A program made the position numbers and the translations under genes. A stretch of 64,000 nt of DNA, taken from positions 1,054,001 through 1,118,000 of the forward strand of contig NZ_MSCJ01000001.1 in NCBI RefSeq assembly GCF_002954615.1. The letters are read 5' to 3'. Under the pieces are notes generated by a model. That model ran no database searches. It was not told the DNA's origin and saw only the letters and a list, made by a program, of their open reading frames with translations. This stretch comes from Photobacterium angustum (lineage in GTDB: Bacteria; Pseudomonadota; Gammaproteobacteria; Enterobacterales; Vibrionaceae). This document shows positions 27,383 through 36,829 of this stretch, in pieces. Every line of letters begins with the position of its first letter. Position 1 is the first letter of the stretch.

Positions 27383-28597
27383 ATGGTTGTGGTTAAGCAA
27401 TCGTCTTCGAATATGGGTAAGTTCCTATTCTTACTTATTATTTTTATTGCTGTTGGGCAAATGACCCAAACAATGTATGTGCCAGCAATTCCAGAAATGG
27501 CGACGTTCTTTGGTGTTAGAGCTGCTTCTTTACAGGCAGTGATGGCCGCGTATTTAATTCCTTATGGTTTATCGCAGTTTGTTTATGGGCCGTTATCTGA
27601 TCGTATTGGTCGACGTCCCGTAATGATCAGCGGTATGGTCATTTTCTTGATCGGTACTGTTATTGCGTTAGTTGCCCCAAGTTTTGATGTACTACTACTT
27701 GCTAGTTTTATTCAAGGTATGGGTACTGGTACAAGTGGTGCAATGAGCCGAACAGTTACACGCGATTGTTATGACGGTGATGACTTACATAAAGTAAATA
27801 GTTTAGTCAGTATGGGGGTAATCTTCTCTCCATTGATCGCACCAGTATTAGGTGGCTATTTATCAGAACACCTAGGCTGGGAATCTATCTATATTTTCCT
27901 TTTAGGTTTTGGTGCACTTGTAACACTTGCCCTAATGCGTTCTTTTGGCGAAACATTACCCGTTGAAAATCGCCGAGCGGAGCGAGTATGGGTAAGTTAC
28001 CGTTATGTGTTATCTAATCGTCGTTTCCAAGGTTATGTGGTGTGTTTAATTGCCACATTTGCAGGTGTCGCTACGTTTGAAGCATCAGCAGGGGTATTAC
28101 TGGGTAGTGTATTAAAACTTGATCCGAGTACCGTAAGCTGGCTATTCATTGTGCCTTTACCGGGTTATTTATTGGGTTCTTGGGGCTCAAATAAACTGAT
28201 GAAGCGATTGGGCACAAACCGCGTTTTATTCTTGGGTATGTTTGCATTACTTACAGGCGCAATTACGATTATTATTCCAGGCATGGAAGGGCTGGTAACA
28301 GTTACTAGTTTAATTGGTGGTGCGTTTATATATTTTATTGGGGCTGGCGTTTTATTTCCTGCTGCTACCACATTAGCTATTCAGCCGTTTCCGCATCATG
28401 CTGGTACAGCAGGAGCTGTGCTTGGTGGGCTTCAGAATTTAGGCGCAGGTTTAGCGACACTAGCTGCATCAGCAATGAGTGCGCAAAGTCAGTTTAACTT
28501 AGGTGCTGTACTTTCAGTAATGGCAATTATTGTCGTGTTGAGTTTGGTGTGGATTCGACGTAGTGAGAAACACGACATCACTATACTGGCAAGTTAA
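27383..28597 (+). CDS. emrD: Multidrug MFS efflux pump EmrD
   Basis: 404 aa, twelve predicted membrane helices, drug:H+ antiporter family. Close to E. coli EmrD in segments such as VGQMTQTMYVPAIPEMA, YGPLSDRIGRRPV (MFS motif A), QGMGTGTSGAMSRT, FEASAGVLLGSVL and AGTAGAVLGGLQNLG. Exports hydrophobic toxic compounds across the inner membrane. Start at 27383 has GAGGG only two bases away; an in-frame GTG at 27389 is possible. Single gene followed by a terminator shared with rraB. Confidence 0.88.
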   Translation: MVVVKQSSSNMGKFLFLLIIFIAVGQMTQTMYVPAIPEMATFFGVRAASLQAVMAAYLIPYGLSQFVYGPLSDRIGRRPVMISGMVIFLIGTVIALVAPSFDVLLLASFIQGMGTGTSGAMSRTVTRDCYDGDDLHKVNSLVSMGVIFSPLIAPVLGGYLSEHLGWESIYIFLLGFGALVTLALMRSFGETLPVENRRAERVWVSYRYVLSNRRFQGYVVCLIATFAGVATFEASAGVLLGSVLKLDPSTVSWLFIVPLPGYLLGSWGSNKLMKRLGTNRVLFLGMFALLTGAITIIIPGMEGLVTVTSLIGGAFIYFIGAGVLFPAATTLAIQPFPHHAGTAGAVLGGLQNLGAGLATLAASAMSAQSQFNLGAVLSVMAIIVVLSLVWIRRSEKHDITILAS

Positions 28598-28630
28598 TTA
28601 AGCTCTATTATTTTTTGTGAAAGTAAAAAA

Positions 28631-28672
28631 AGGCGATATCACATCAATTGAAAAGATGTTGATATCGCCTTT
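28631..28672. terminator. Bidirectional terminator between emrD and rraB
   Basis: Long stem AAGGCGATATCACATC (28631-28646) with GATGTTGATATCGCCTT (28656-28672), one bulged base, flanked by A-run on the left and T-run on the right, so it works for both convergent genes. Confidence 0.92.
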
Positions 28673-28693
28673 TTTATATCAGGAATACGATGT

Positions 28694-29020
28694 CTAATCG
28701 CGTTTCCATAAAATATGACAGCCTTTGTTTTCAGGATCACGGCTGATTAGCATGCGTGCAAACACGTCATCTAGTTCATCGTTTTCTTCGTTAACAAGAC
28801 CAATGATAACTTCAGCAAAAAGCTCTTTATCCACATCAAAACCAGCGTGTTCTGCCCAGTCATCACGTGTTTCAACGATTTCAGCTGCACCACGATCTTC
28901 AAATTGTGCAGTGAATAATAATACGTCTGCTGGCTCTAAGTTATCTTGTGCCATTTCTAAGAAAATATCGTATGCCGCATCGATAACGTCATCGTAAGAA
29001 ATCAGGTTTTGAGTTTCCAT
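28694..29020 (-). CDS. rraB: Regulator of ribonuclease E activity B
   Basis: 108 aa acidic cytoplasmic protein matching RraB (YjgD) in length and sequence (YDDVIDAAYDIFLEMA, TAQFEDRGAAEIVE, VNEENDELDDVFARMLISRD, CHILWKRD). RraB binds the degradosome-scaffold region of RNase E and alters turnover of a subset of mRNAs. Monocistronic, convergent with emrD. Confidence 0.92.
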   Translation of the reverse strand: METQNLISYDDVIDAAYDIFLEMAQDNLEPADVLLFTAQFEDRGAAEIVETRDDWAEHAGFDVDKELFAEVIIGLVNEENDELDDVFARMLISRDPENKGCHILWKRD

Positions 29021-29260
29021 AGATTAAGATCTGTCTCTTTGTTTGTAAGAGTGGTGATTATACTAAAACCGCAGTAAGAAGCGATGCCTATGATAGTTTG
29101 AATGAAAATTTAAGCAGAAAAACAGCGATTTTGAGTTTTTACTATCGATAGGTTGAATTTGGTAGTATATAGAGAGAATAAAGCATAAAAATCTACATTT
29201 TTATTACGATTTGTTATTGCTGTTTTTACGGATTGAAGCTGTCTATGAGTTGTATTTGTA

Positions 29261-30031
29261 ATGAAAACACTACCTGTTCTTGATGAATTAACCCCATTTC
29301 AAGCACCTTATATGCCAGTGTTATTAGCTTTGGTAAAACAATTTCAGGCTGAGTTTTCAGAGCAGATACACAGCATATACCTTAATGGCAGTGTTGCCGC
29401 TCGTTGCGCGAGAACAGAACGTTCGGATCTTAATATAACACTGGTTGTTAATAGATCATTATCGGCATCAGAAAACCGTGTATTAGACTCACTTTGTCAA
29501 CAAATAGCCTATCGTTATAACGTTATCACTCAGGTTGATCTGACGGTGGTTACGCGAGATGAAGTGATGACACTGGCATCGATTTTTAAATGGGGTTTTT
29601 GGTTTAAGCACTGTAGCGTATGCCTTTATGGCGATAGCTTGGCGACACAATTTGGTTTGTTTGAACCGAGTTGGGAGATAGCAAAAGCGTTTAATAGTGA
29701 TATAAAAAAGGTACTTGCGGATTGTCGTAGTAAAATCATGGCAACGAAAAGCGTGACAGAATATAACGCATTGTGCCGAAAGGTGGGTAAGAAGATGCTA
29801 CGAAGTTGTTTTATGCTGGTGGCACATCGCACATCGAGTTTAGCTTATAGTGAACAGCAATGTGCAGACTTCTTTCTTCATTTTTATCCTGACAAAACAG
29901 TCGATATTGAACGTATTCAAATTCTAATTAATGGTCCGCAAGTGCCCAAACGTGCCGCTTTGTTTTTAGTTGAACATGTTGGTGATTGGATTGTGGCAGA
30001 GTTTGAAAAAATAGAAAAAAAGATCGGGTGA
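29261..30031 (+). CDS. Nucleotidyltransferase-fold protein of unknown function
   Basis: 256 aa. The N-terminal third (about 25-120) has a polymerase-beta/MNT-like fold signature: LNGSVAARCARTERSDLNITLVV followed by a third acidic strand, QVDLTVVTRDE. The second acid of the usual D-x-D is Asn (SDLN), which could lower or abolish catalysis. The C-terminal part (about 140-250) looks helical, like substrate-binding helices of aminoglycoside adenylyltransferases. Its stop lies 24 bases before polB, so both are probably co-transcribed. No substrate can be named. Confidence 0.65.
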   Translation: MKTLPVLDELTPFQAPYMPVLLALVKQFQAEFSEQIHSIYLNGSVAARCARTERSDLNITLVVNRSLSASENRVLDSLCQQIAYRYNVITQVDLTVVTRDEVMTLASIFKWGFWFKHCSVCLYGDSLATQFGLFEPSWEIAKAFNSDIKKVLADCRSKIMATKSVTEYNALCRKVGKKMLRSCFMLVAHRTSSLAYSEQQCADFFLHFYPDKTVDIERIQILINGPQVPKRAALFLVEHVGDWIVAEFEKIEKKIG

Positions 30032-30055
30032 TCATATCAACAGCAGAGGTTTTAT

Positions 30056-32440
30056 TTGCAGTCGTTAACAACGGGTTTTGTCTTAACTCGCCAAAGTCGT
30101 GACATTAATGGACAAACAGAAATCATTCTCTGGGTTAAAACAGAAAATGGTCCATATCGTTTGTCTATTATAGGAGATAAGCCTGTTTTCTTTGTTCGTA
30201 CAGAGCAAAAAGCGCAAGCTCAACAGGTATTAACGAGTGCGAATATCACGACAGAGTGGAAAGATCTGCCACTTAAAACCTTTCAACATCATGTTGTTTC
30301 TGCCTGTTATTGCCAGACTATTCGAGATGGCTTCTCTGCGGTAAAAGCACTTTCTGCTGAGCTTATTGATGTTTTTGAATCAGATATTCGTTTAGCTGAT
30401 CGCTACTTAATGGAGCGTTTTGTTCGTGGCGGCTTGGTCTTTACCGGTGATCAACGTCAGCGTTCTGGTCATATTGAAGTCACAAAAACTAAAGTAAAAC
30501 CTATTGATTATGTGCCAACGCTGAGTGTCGTATCGTTAGATATTGAATGTTCTGAAAAAGGCGTACTGTATTCTATTGGTTTACACAGCGATGCTGATAG
30601 CCGAGTGATCATGGTAGGGCAAGCACCTGATGGTTATAGCGATTCTAGTGCATTGTTCATCGAATGGGTTGAAAATGAAAAGGCGTTATTGCAATCGTTA
30701 GAGTCGTGGTTCATGGCTTTTGATCCTGACGTGATCATCGGATGGAACGTGATCGACTTTGATTTTCGTTTATTACTGCATCGTGCTGAGTGGAATAAAG
30801 TTAATTTACGTATTGGTCGTGGACGACAAACGCCGCATTATCGACCATCTTCGCAAAATCCTAATCAAGGTTTTATTACTGTTCCTGGGCGAGTCGTCAT
30901 GGATGGTATTGATACGCTTAAAACAGCGACCTATAACTTCCGTTCGTGGTCGCTAGAGTCGGTTTCACAAGAATTATTGGGTGAAGGTAAAGCGATTCAT
31001 AACGTACACGATCGGATGGCGGAAATTAATCATATGTTTCGCCATGATAAGCTCTCTCTTGCTAAATATAACTTACAAGATTGTGAGTTGGTGACTCGCA
31101 TTTTTGAGCACACCCATTTACTCGATTTTGCTATTGAACGTTGTCGTTTAACTGGTGTGGAATTGGATCGTGTAGGGGGCTCTGTTGCTGCCTTTACTAA
31201 CCTTTACATGCCGCAATTACACAGAGCAGGTTATATCGCACCAAACCTTGTTAGTGATAATTGGATAGCAAGCCCGGGTGGTTATGTTATGGACTCTAAA
31301 CCCGGGTTATATGATTCTGTATTAGTCCTCGATTTTAAATCACTATACCCTTCGATTATCCGATCTTTTCGGATTGATCCTATGGGGCTAGTCGAAGGGT
31401 TAAACCAAGAAGAAGGTAAAGCCGATCACCAAGCTATTAATGGGTTTCGTGGCGGACGCTTTCATCGGACCAAGCATTTCTTGCCGAAGATGATTGAAGA
31501 TTTATGGGCTGCACGTGATCAAGTCAAACGTGATGGCGAAAAAGCGTTTTCCCAAGCAATAAAAATCATCATGAACTCATTTTATGGTGTATTAGGATCG
31601 TCAGGCTGTCGTTTCTTTGATCACCGTTTAGCTTCATCGATTACTATGCGTGGCCATGAAATAATGAAATTAACTCGAGAGTTAATTGAAGCTAAAGGCT
31701 ATGAAGTAATTTATGGTGACACCGATTCAACTTTTGTATCACTTAAAAAAGCCCATTCACAAGATGATGCAAATGCTATTGGTAATGACTTAGTCGCTTA
31801 TATCAATCTGTGGTGGACAGAACATCTACGTGATGAATATGGCTTAACGTCGGCTCTTGAGATTGAATATGAAACCCATTACCACAAGTTTTTAATGCCG
31901 ACTATTCGTGGACAAGAAACGGGTAGTAAAAAACGGTATGCCGGTTTAGTGTGGCGAGGGGATAAAGAAGAGATCGTATTTAAAGGGCTAGAGACGGTAC
32001 GAACTGACTGGACACCATTAGCTCAGCATTTTCAGCAGTCATTGTATCAAATGGTTTTCCATGATCAGGATGTTGATGATTATGTCCGTGATTATACTCA
32101 GCGAACGTTAGCAGGGGAGTTTGATGATTTGCTTATTTACCGTAAGCGATTAAGACGAAATTTAGCGGATTATCAGAAAAATATACCACCACAGGTACGT
32201 GCAGCCCGTTTAGCTGATGAAATGAACCTAAAATTAGGTCGCCCTCGTCAATATCAAAATAAAGGGACGATTGAATATGTATTTACGGTATCAGGTGCCG
32301 AGCCAAGTGAGTATCGTCAAAGTCCTATCGACTATAACCATTATATTGATAAGCAATTAAAACCGGTTGCAGATGGTATCTTGCCGTTTATAGGTAAATA
32401 TTTTGATGATATTACTGCGCCGCAGTTAGGATTGTTTTAA
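30056..32440 (+). CDS. polB: DNA polymerase II (family B)
   Basis: 794 aa damage-inducible repair polymerase. The 3'-5' exonuclease domain shows SLDIECSEKG (Exo I) and IIGWNVIDFDF (Exo II); polymerase motifs A (DFKSLYPSII), B (KIIMNSFYGVLGS) and C (YGDTDSTF) are intact, and the C terminus ends in QLGLF, the beta-clamp binding motif as in E. coli Pol II. Starts with TTG, preceded by AGAGG. Downstream of, and probably coupled to, the nucleotidyltransferase-fold gene. No LexA box was recognised. Confidence 0.95.
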   Translation: MQSLTTGFVLTRQSRDINGQTEIILWVKTENGPYRLSIIGDKPVFFVRTEQKAQAQQVLTSANITTEWKDLPLKTFQHHVVSACYCQTIRDGFSAVKALSAELIDVFESDIRLADRYLMERFVRGGLVFTGDQRQRSGHIEVTKTKVKPIDYVPTLSVVSLDIECSEKGVLYSIGLHSDADSRVIMVGQAPDGYSDSSALFIEWVENEKALLQSLESWFMAFDPDVIIGWNVIDFDFRLLLHRAEWNKVNLRIGRGRQTPHYRPSSQNPNQGFITVPGRVVMDGIDTLKTATYNFRSWSLESVSQELLGEGKAIHNVHDRMAEINHMFRHDKLSLAKYNLQDCELVTRIFEHTHLLDFAIERCRLTGVELDRVGGSVAAFTNLYMPQLHRAGYIAPNLVSDNWIASPGGYVMDSKPGLYDSVLVLDFKSLYPSIIRSFRIDPMGLVEGLNQEEGKADHQAINGFRGGRFHRTKHFLPKMIEDLWAARDQVKRDGEKAFSQAIKIIMNSFYGVLGSSGCRFFDHRLASSITMRGHEIMKLTRELIEAKGYEVIYGDTDSTFVSLKKAHSQDDANAIGNDLVAYINLWWTEHLRDEYGLTSALEIEYETHYHKFLMPTIRGQETGSKKRYAGLVWRGDKEEIVFKGLETVRTDWTPLAQHFQQSLYQMVFHDQDVDDYVRDYTQRTLAGEFDDLLIYRKRLRRNLADYQKNIPPQVRAARLADEMNLKLGRPRQYQNKGTIEYVFTVSGAEPSEYRQSPIDYNHYIDKQLKPVADGILPFIGKYFDDITAPQLGLF

Positions 32441-32541
32441 CCACTACCATAATGGTTGTTTATTCTTTTTTCGTATTCATTGTTACTAGTAGTTTATGGT
32501 TTATTCTTTATAATGTGAAAAACTTTTAGATTATCCCCATT

Positions 32542-33063
32542 ATGAAAAAAACATTTAATGCTTTTCGATATATAGGCTGGTTAGCCATCATTTGCTCTAC
32601 TCTTGGTTCATTGTTACTTTTTATTGTTGGCTCAATGAAAACGTATACTGCGTTTGCTGTGGTATTTTTTAATGAAGTACCGCATAACAGTCTAGCGCAT
32701 TTAGATACTGCAGACATAGCGACGTATTATTTAATCAAGTCGCTCGATACATTCTTAATTGCTTTTGTATTGTTTATCTTTGCTCATGGCGTATTTACAT
32801 TATTTATATCAAATAAGAAGTCACCAGAAGCAGATAAAACAAATGTTTTAGGTTGGATCAAAACACCTAATATTGGGCACTTAAAGAATGTATTAGCTGA
32901 AGTGATTGTGATCATTCTTTTTGTTAAGTTCTTAGAAGCTGTATTGGTCAATTTCGATAATCTTGATTGGAAGATACTGATTTTACCTGTTTCGATTTTA
33001 TTACTTAGCTTAGGCTTAAAGTTTTTAAACTTAGCTGAAGAATCTGATGATCGCGTCGAATAA
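32542..33063 (+). CDS. YqhA/UPF0114 family membrane protein
   Basis: 173 aa inner membrane protein with about four hydrophobic segments (about 12-34, 66-92, 112-132, 140-160). The SLDTFLIAFVLFIFAHGVF and EVIVIILFVKFLEAVL segments match the UPF0114 family. Function unknown, though a channel or transporter-like role is often guessed. Single gene after polB with its own terminator. Confidence 0.82.
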   Translation: MKKTFNAFRYIGWLAIICSTLGSLLLFIVGSMKTYTAFAVVFFNEVPHNSLAHLDTADIATYYLIKSLDTFLIAFVLFIFAHGVFTLFISNKKSPEADKTNVLGWIKTPNIGHLKNVLAEVIVIILFVKFLEAVLVNFDNLDWKILILPVSILLLSLGLKFLNLAEESDDRVE

Positions 33064-33090
33064 AACAACTTATATTAGATAAAAGACATA

Positions 33091-33119
33091 AAAAAACGCG
33101 CTATATAAGCGCGTTTTTT
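33091..33119. terminator. Terminator after the UPF0114 gene
   Basis: AAAAAACGCGC (33091-33101), 7-nt loop, GCGCGTTTTTT (33109-33119). Symmetric A/T flanks also serve the convergent 105-aa gene. Confidence 0.92.
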
Positions 33120-33137
33120 ATTGCCAATAAATAAAGA

Positions 33138-33455
33138 TTATTTAAAGAATTCAACTTTAGATACATCTTTAGTATTAGCAAGAATAGGATCGAAATTGAT
33201 CACACCACGGTTTTGGGTACAGATTTTGTATACATCACCACATTCAAAAATAGCTAGAATCTCTTCAGGTGCACGGAATATTTCTGGTGGAAGTTTACCT
33301 ACCTCACCAATACATACCGTTCCTTCATGTGACCAAACTAACTTGCTTACGCGTTTACTATCGCTCGGAATAGGCGCTGATACGTGTGCAGCAATCGAGG
33401 AATAAACAGATTCCGCTTGTTCAAGGTTTTTAGCCGATGGTACAAAAAAATCCAT
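33138..33455 (-). CDS. Hypothetical protein, 105 aa
   Basis: Small soluble protein opening MDFFVPSAKNLEQAESVY and containing VCIGEVGKLPPEIF and CGDVYKICTQNRGVINFDP. It has a very strong ribosome site (AAAGGAGGG, six bases before ATG) and lies alone between two convergent or divergent genes, so it is almost certainly expressed. No signal peptide or membrane segment. Two Cys in the second half. Family not recognised; the beta-rich C-terminal half is the only structural hint. Confidence 0.7.
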   Translation of the reverse strand: MDFFVPSAKNLEQAESVYSSIAAHVSAPIPSDSKRVSKLVWSHEGTVCIGEVGKLPPEIFRAPEEILAIFECGDVYKICTQNRGVINFDPILANTKDVSKVEFFK

Positions 33456-33713
33456 GGTTCCCTCCTTTGATATATCTATTCGGGGACATGACTAGATATA
33501 TAATGTAAAAATTAGTTATCAGCCATGACAACTCGAATAACCTTATCAGAGTTGAGGTGATGAAAGCAACCAACATAACTGACTATTTTTTCATAAAATC
33601 AATACAGAATTAACGAATTAGCAAAATTTTGTCAGTGTTTTTCACTTAATAACAGCACGAGTTATTAAAATCTATTATTCTCATTAAAGGTATAATGACG
33701 AAATTTAGTAGGC

Positions 33714-33977
33714 ATGGAACAGAAAGACTTTTTTGATATTCCAAGTCCCTGTAAGCGCATATGTGAAGTAAATAATAAGGGGTATTGCAAAGGATGCTTC
33801 CGTAGTAGGGAAGAGCGTTTGTATTGGCTTAAAATGACCGATGATGAAAAACATCTGGTACTTGATATATGTCGTCGTCGTAAACAGCAAGTATTAAGGC
33901 GTCACCGAGCTAAATTGCAGCAAGAGTTAGATAAGAATATTGAGCAAGAGGATGATCCGCAACAGTCGTTGTTTTAG
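33714..33977 (+). CDS. DUF1289 domain protein
   Basis: 87 aa. The DUF1289 core covers residues 9-55: SPCKRICEVNNKGYCKGCFR, with four spaced cysteines suggesting a small metal- or cluster-binding knot, followed by the family's W-x-x-MTDDEKHLVL. The C-terminal tail is very basic then acidic (RRRKQQVLRRHRAK ... EQEDDPQ). Function unknown. Convergent with rplY. Confidence 0.88.
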   Translation: MEQKDFFDIPSPCKRICEVNNKGYCKGCFRSREERLYWLKMTDDEKHLVLDICRRRKQQVLRRHRAKLQQELDKNIEQEDDPQQSLF

Positions 33978-34010
33978 TAAATATATCGATGCAATTATTT
34001 AGATATAAAA

Positions 34011-34030
34011 AAGCACTCCGAGGAGTGCTT
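34011..34030. terminator. Terminator between the DUF1289 gene and rplY
   Basis: AAGCACTCC (34011-34019), GA loop, GGAGTGCTT (34022-34030). A-run on the left favours termination of rplY on the minus strand; it may act in both directions. Confidence 0.87.
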
Positions 34031-34055
34031 AATAAAAACGTTTATGAACCCGCAA

Positions 34056-34334
34056 TTAGATGCGTTTGAAGTCCATGTGTTCAACTTTAGGCTTGAACGG
34101 GTGACGTTGAATGTCTTGAGGTTTAACTTTAACTTCTTGACCGTCGATTACTAGTACGAAACCTTCGTAGAACTCAGGCTTGTCCATTTGGTTGATAACA
34201 TCGCTGTGCTTAAGAGCGATAGCAACTGGTGCTGCTTCACCACCGTAAATGATACCTGGGAATTGCTCTTGAAGACGTAGGCGGCGGCTCGCACCTTTAC
34301 CTAGATCTGTACGTACTACTGCATTAAATTTCAT
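34056..34334 (-). CDS. rplY: 50S ribosomal protein L25
   Basis: 92 aa from the ATG at 34334 ([20 protein letters not shown]), matching the short single-domain L25 of gammaproteobacteria. Binds 5S rRNA in the large subunit. The ORF continues upstream to 34364, but the extension is not part of the family. Contains the GASRRLR and [27 protein letters not shown] signature regions. Monocistronic. Confidence 0.96.
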   Translation of the reverse strand: MKFNAVVRTDLGKGASRRLRLQEQFPGIIYGGEAAPVAIALKHSDVINQMDKPEFYEGFVLVIDGQEVKVKPQDIQRHPFKPKVEHMDFKRI

Positions 34335-34632
34335 AATCAATACTCTTTGATATAAATGATTCACTAAGTAATGCGACCTTACTTAGTGTCGTAAAACGAG
34401 CGCGCATACTAACAATCATATTGCTGTTTATCAAGCAGATTAAATTGAAAAATAATACTTATTAAATAATGAATAAATAGATGAGTTAATTGCTTTCTTT
34501 TTGTACGAAAAATACACGTTAATTATACTTTTACCACTTTTTAAATTTTCAGCGCTCAGTGTTAAATAGCTTATATAGCAATAAATATTCTCTCTAATAA
34601 TGTTAAGTAAATAAATTTTATTTCTTAATCTA

Positions 34633-34651
34633 AATGATAGTAATTATCGTT
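34633..34651 (+). promoter_or_regulatory. Fur box upstream of the TonB receptor
   Basis: AATGATAGTAATTATCGTT is a 19-bp near-palindrome (7 of 9 pairs) close to the Fur consensus GATAATGATAATCATTATC. It lies 61 bases before the receptor ATG, where repression by Fe-Fur would block transcription. The rest of 34335-34711 is AT-rich without genes. Confidence 0.75.
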
Positions 34652-34711
34652 TTTGTTTGTAATAATGTTTGTAGATTTTGTTACAAATAAAAAATTGTGA
34701 AGTAGGGATAT

Positions 34712-36751
34712 ATGAACAAGCAATTAACTCTGATCGCCAGCTCTTTAGTAGTGGCTCTTTCTCCATCCGTTTATGCCAGCAACGATGTTTCTCAATTTGA
34801 TGAGGTTGTTGTTTCGGCTTCTAGGGTTGATGAAACTAATCAAGATAAAACAAGGACGGTTGCAAAAGTTAGCAGCGAAGAACTTGATGAAATGCAGGTT
34901 AATTCAGTCGCTGAAGCGGTAAAATTTATACCAAACGTATCTGTTGCTGGTGGTAATGTTGCGAGTAATCAATCTATTAATATTCGTGGCTTAGAAGGTA
35001 ATAAAGTCTTACAAATTATTGATGGTAACCGCCAAAATGCCCAATTTGATCACCGACCATCCTTCTTCTTAGACCCAACTTTGATCAGTGACATTGAGGT
35101 AGTAAAAGGCCCTGTGAGTTCTTTATATGGCTCAGGTGCAATTGGTGGTGTGGTTATTCAAAATACAATCACTGCAGATGATTTGGTAGAAGATACAGGC
35201 TTTGGTGGCAAAGTTAAGACGGGCTATCAGAGTAACGGAAATGTTGTTACCACTGTTGGTGCGATTGCAAACAAACAAGATAATGTTGATTGGTTACTAG
35301 CAGGTAGTTACCAAGACAGTGGTGTTATGGAGCAAGGCAATGGCTATAAGCTCTATGGTACTGAAGCGATTAATAAGACGGGATTAGCTAAATTTAATTG
35401 GCACTTTACCGATAGCCAAAGTATTGGTTTAGATTACCGTATTTCTGATTATGACGGGCACCCACCAGTTGTCGGTTCGACTGAGCCATTAAGTACAGAA
35501 GATAAACTAATTGATCGTACGTCAACGGATCAAAATATTACATTAAAGTATGCTTATAACCCAGAAAGTAACTTAATTGATAGTGCGTTTAGAGTTTATC
35601 GTAACGACACAGATATCAAAGAATTGGGTAATGGAAATACTGAAAAAGATATCAGCTCTATCACCACAAAAGGTTTTTCTGTTACGAATAAATCTGATTT
35701 AGATCGTTTCCAAGTCTTTATTGGTGCTGATGGTTATGAAGATAAGTTAGATACTAAACGTCCAGTAACAACCTCGGGTCGTCCAACACCTCCTGATGGT
35801 GCTAAAGCAACAACTTTAGGTGGCTTTGCTCATGTTAATTACTCCTTATTAGAGTCACTTGAACTAGATGCTGGCTTACGTTACGACACGTTTGAGTCAA
35901 AAGCGGAAGGGTTCGAAAATAATAAGCAAGATGCTTGGTCTCCATCTGTTGGCGCTAACTGGCAGGCAACAGATTGGATGGCATGGTCATTAAGATATGA
36001 CGAAGCATTCAGAGCGGCAAGTACGTCTGAATTATTTATGGACGGTACTCACTTTGCAATGGGGCCTATTACCAATGTATTTGTACCTAACCCGAATTTG
36101 AAGCCAGAGCAGGCACATAATATCGAGTTAAAAGGTACATTTAATTTTGATAACCTTATTGGTGATGATGAATTACTGATCACAGCTAGCGTTTTCCAAA
36201 ATAAAGTTAAAGACTTTATCAATCTAGATGTAACAGTACCAAGCCGTAGCGAAATGATAGCGTGTATGATGGCAAACCGTGGCTCTGGTGTTGGTTGTGG
36301 TGGTACAAGTACTTCAGATAACATCGACAATGCTAAGTTAAAAGGTTTTGAAGTTGTTGCCCAGTACCGTTATGACAGATTAAATACATTGCTATCGTAT
36401 GGCCAAACACGTGGTAAAGATGAAAAAACAGGTGAGTGGTTAAGTAATATCCCTGCCGATAAATGGGTGGCGCAAGTTGACTACGGTATTTGGGAGATTG
36501 ACACCAAAGTAGGTACACGAGCTATCTTTGCCAGCACTCAAGATCGACGTCCAAAAGACGATAACGAAGGCCCTTATAAGTCTTACGAACTTGTTGATTT
36601 CTATGCCTCATGGGAGCCAACGTCAAACATGGAAGGTCTAACGGTTGATTTTACTGTTGCCAATGCGTTTGATGAAAACTACCGTACACCATGGACGCAA
36701 GTTTATGAGCCAGGTCGTTCATACAAAATTTCTGCTGAATATAAGTTTTAA
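34712..36751 (+). CDS. TonB-dependent haem/haemoglobin-type receptor
   Basis: 679 aa outer membrane receptor. Signal peptide to about residue 23 (VYA-SN), TonB box DEVVVSASR at about 30-38, plug domain with NIRGLEGNKVLQIIDGNR and VVKGPVSSLYGSGAIGGVV, then a barrel ending in YKISAEYKF with the terminal Phe. The haemoglobin-receptor FRAP/NPNL box is present in altered form: FRAASTSELF and NPNLKPE. This and the Fur box support haem or haemoprotein uptake under iron limitation. Exact ligand unproven; siderophore use is less likely. No transport operon beside it. Confidence 0.84.
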   Translation: MNKQLTLIASSLVVALSPSVYASNDVSQFDEVVVSASRVDETNQDKTRTVAKVSSEELDEMQVNSVAEAVKFIPNVSVAGGNVASNQSINIRGLEGNKVLQIIDGNRQNAQFDHRPSFFLDPTLISDIEVVKGPVSSLYGSGAIGGVVIQNTITADDLVEDTGFGGKVKTGYQSNGNVVTTVGAIANKQDNVDWLLAGSYQDSGVMEQGNGYKLYGTEAINKTGLAKFNWHFTDSQSIGLDYRISDYDGHPPVVGSTEPLSTEDKLIDRTSTDQNITLKYAYNPESNLIDSAFRVYRNDTDIKELGNGNTEKDISSITTKGFSVTNKSDLDRFQVFIGADGYEDKLDTKRPVTTSGRPTPPDGAKATTLGGFAHVNYSLLESLELDAGLRYDTFESKAEGFENNKQDAWSPSVGANWQATDWMAWSLRYDEAFRAASTSELFMDGTHFAMGPITNVFVPNPNLKPEQAHNIELKGTFNFDNLIGDDELLITASVFQNKVKDFINLDVTVPSRSEMIACMMANRGSGVGCGGTSTSDNIDNAKLKGFEVVAQYRYDRLNTLLSYGQTRGKDEKTGEWLSNIPADKWVAQVDYGIWEIDTKVGTRAIFASTQDRRPKDDNEGPYKSYELVDFYASWEPTSNMEGLTVDFTVANAFDENYRTPWTQVYEPGRSYKISAEYKF

Positions 36752-36774
36752 TCCTTTAATACTTATATAAATAA

Positions 36775-36810
36775 AAACGCACAGTTTTACGTAAAGTAAG
36801 CTGTGCGTTT
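36775..36810. terminator. Terminator between the TonB receptor and gsp
   Basis: AAACGCACAG (36775-36784) with CTGTGCGTTT (36801-36810), flanked by A's and T's on opposite sides; serves both convergent genes. Confidence 0.9.
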
Positions 36811-36829
36811 TATATTGCAAAGAAGCAGG

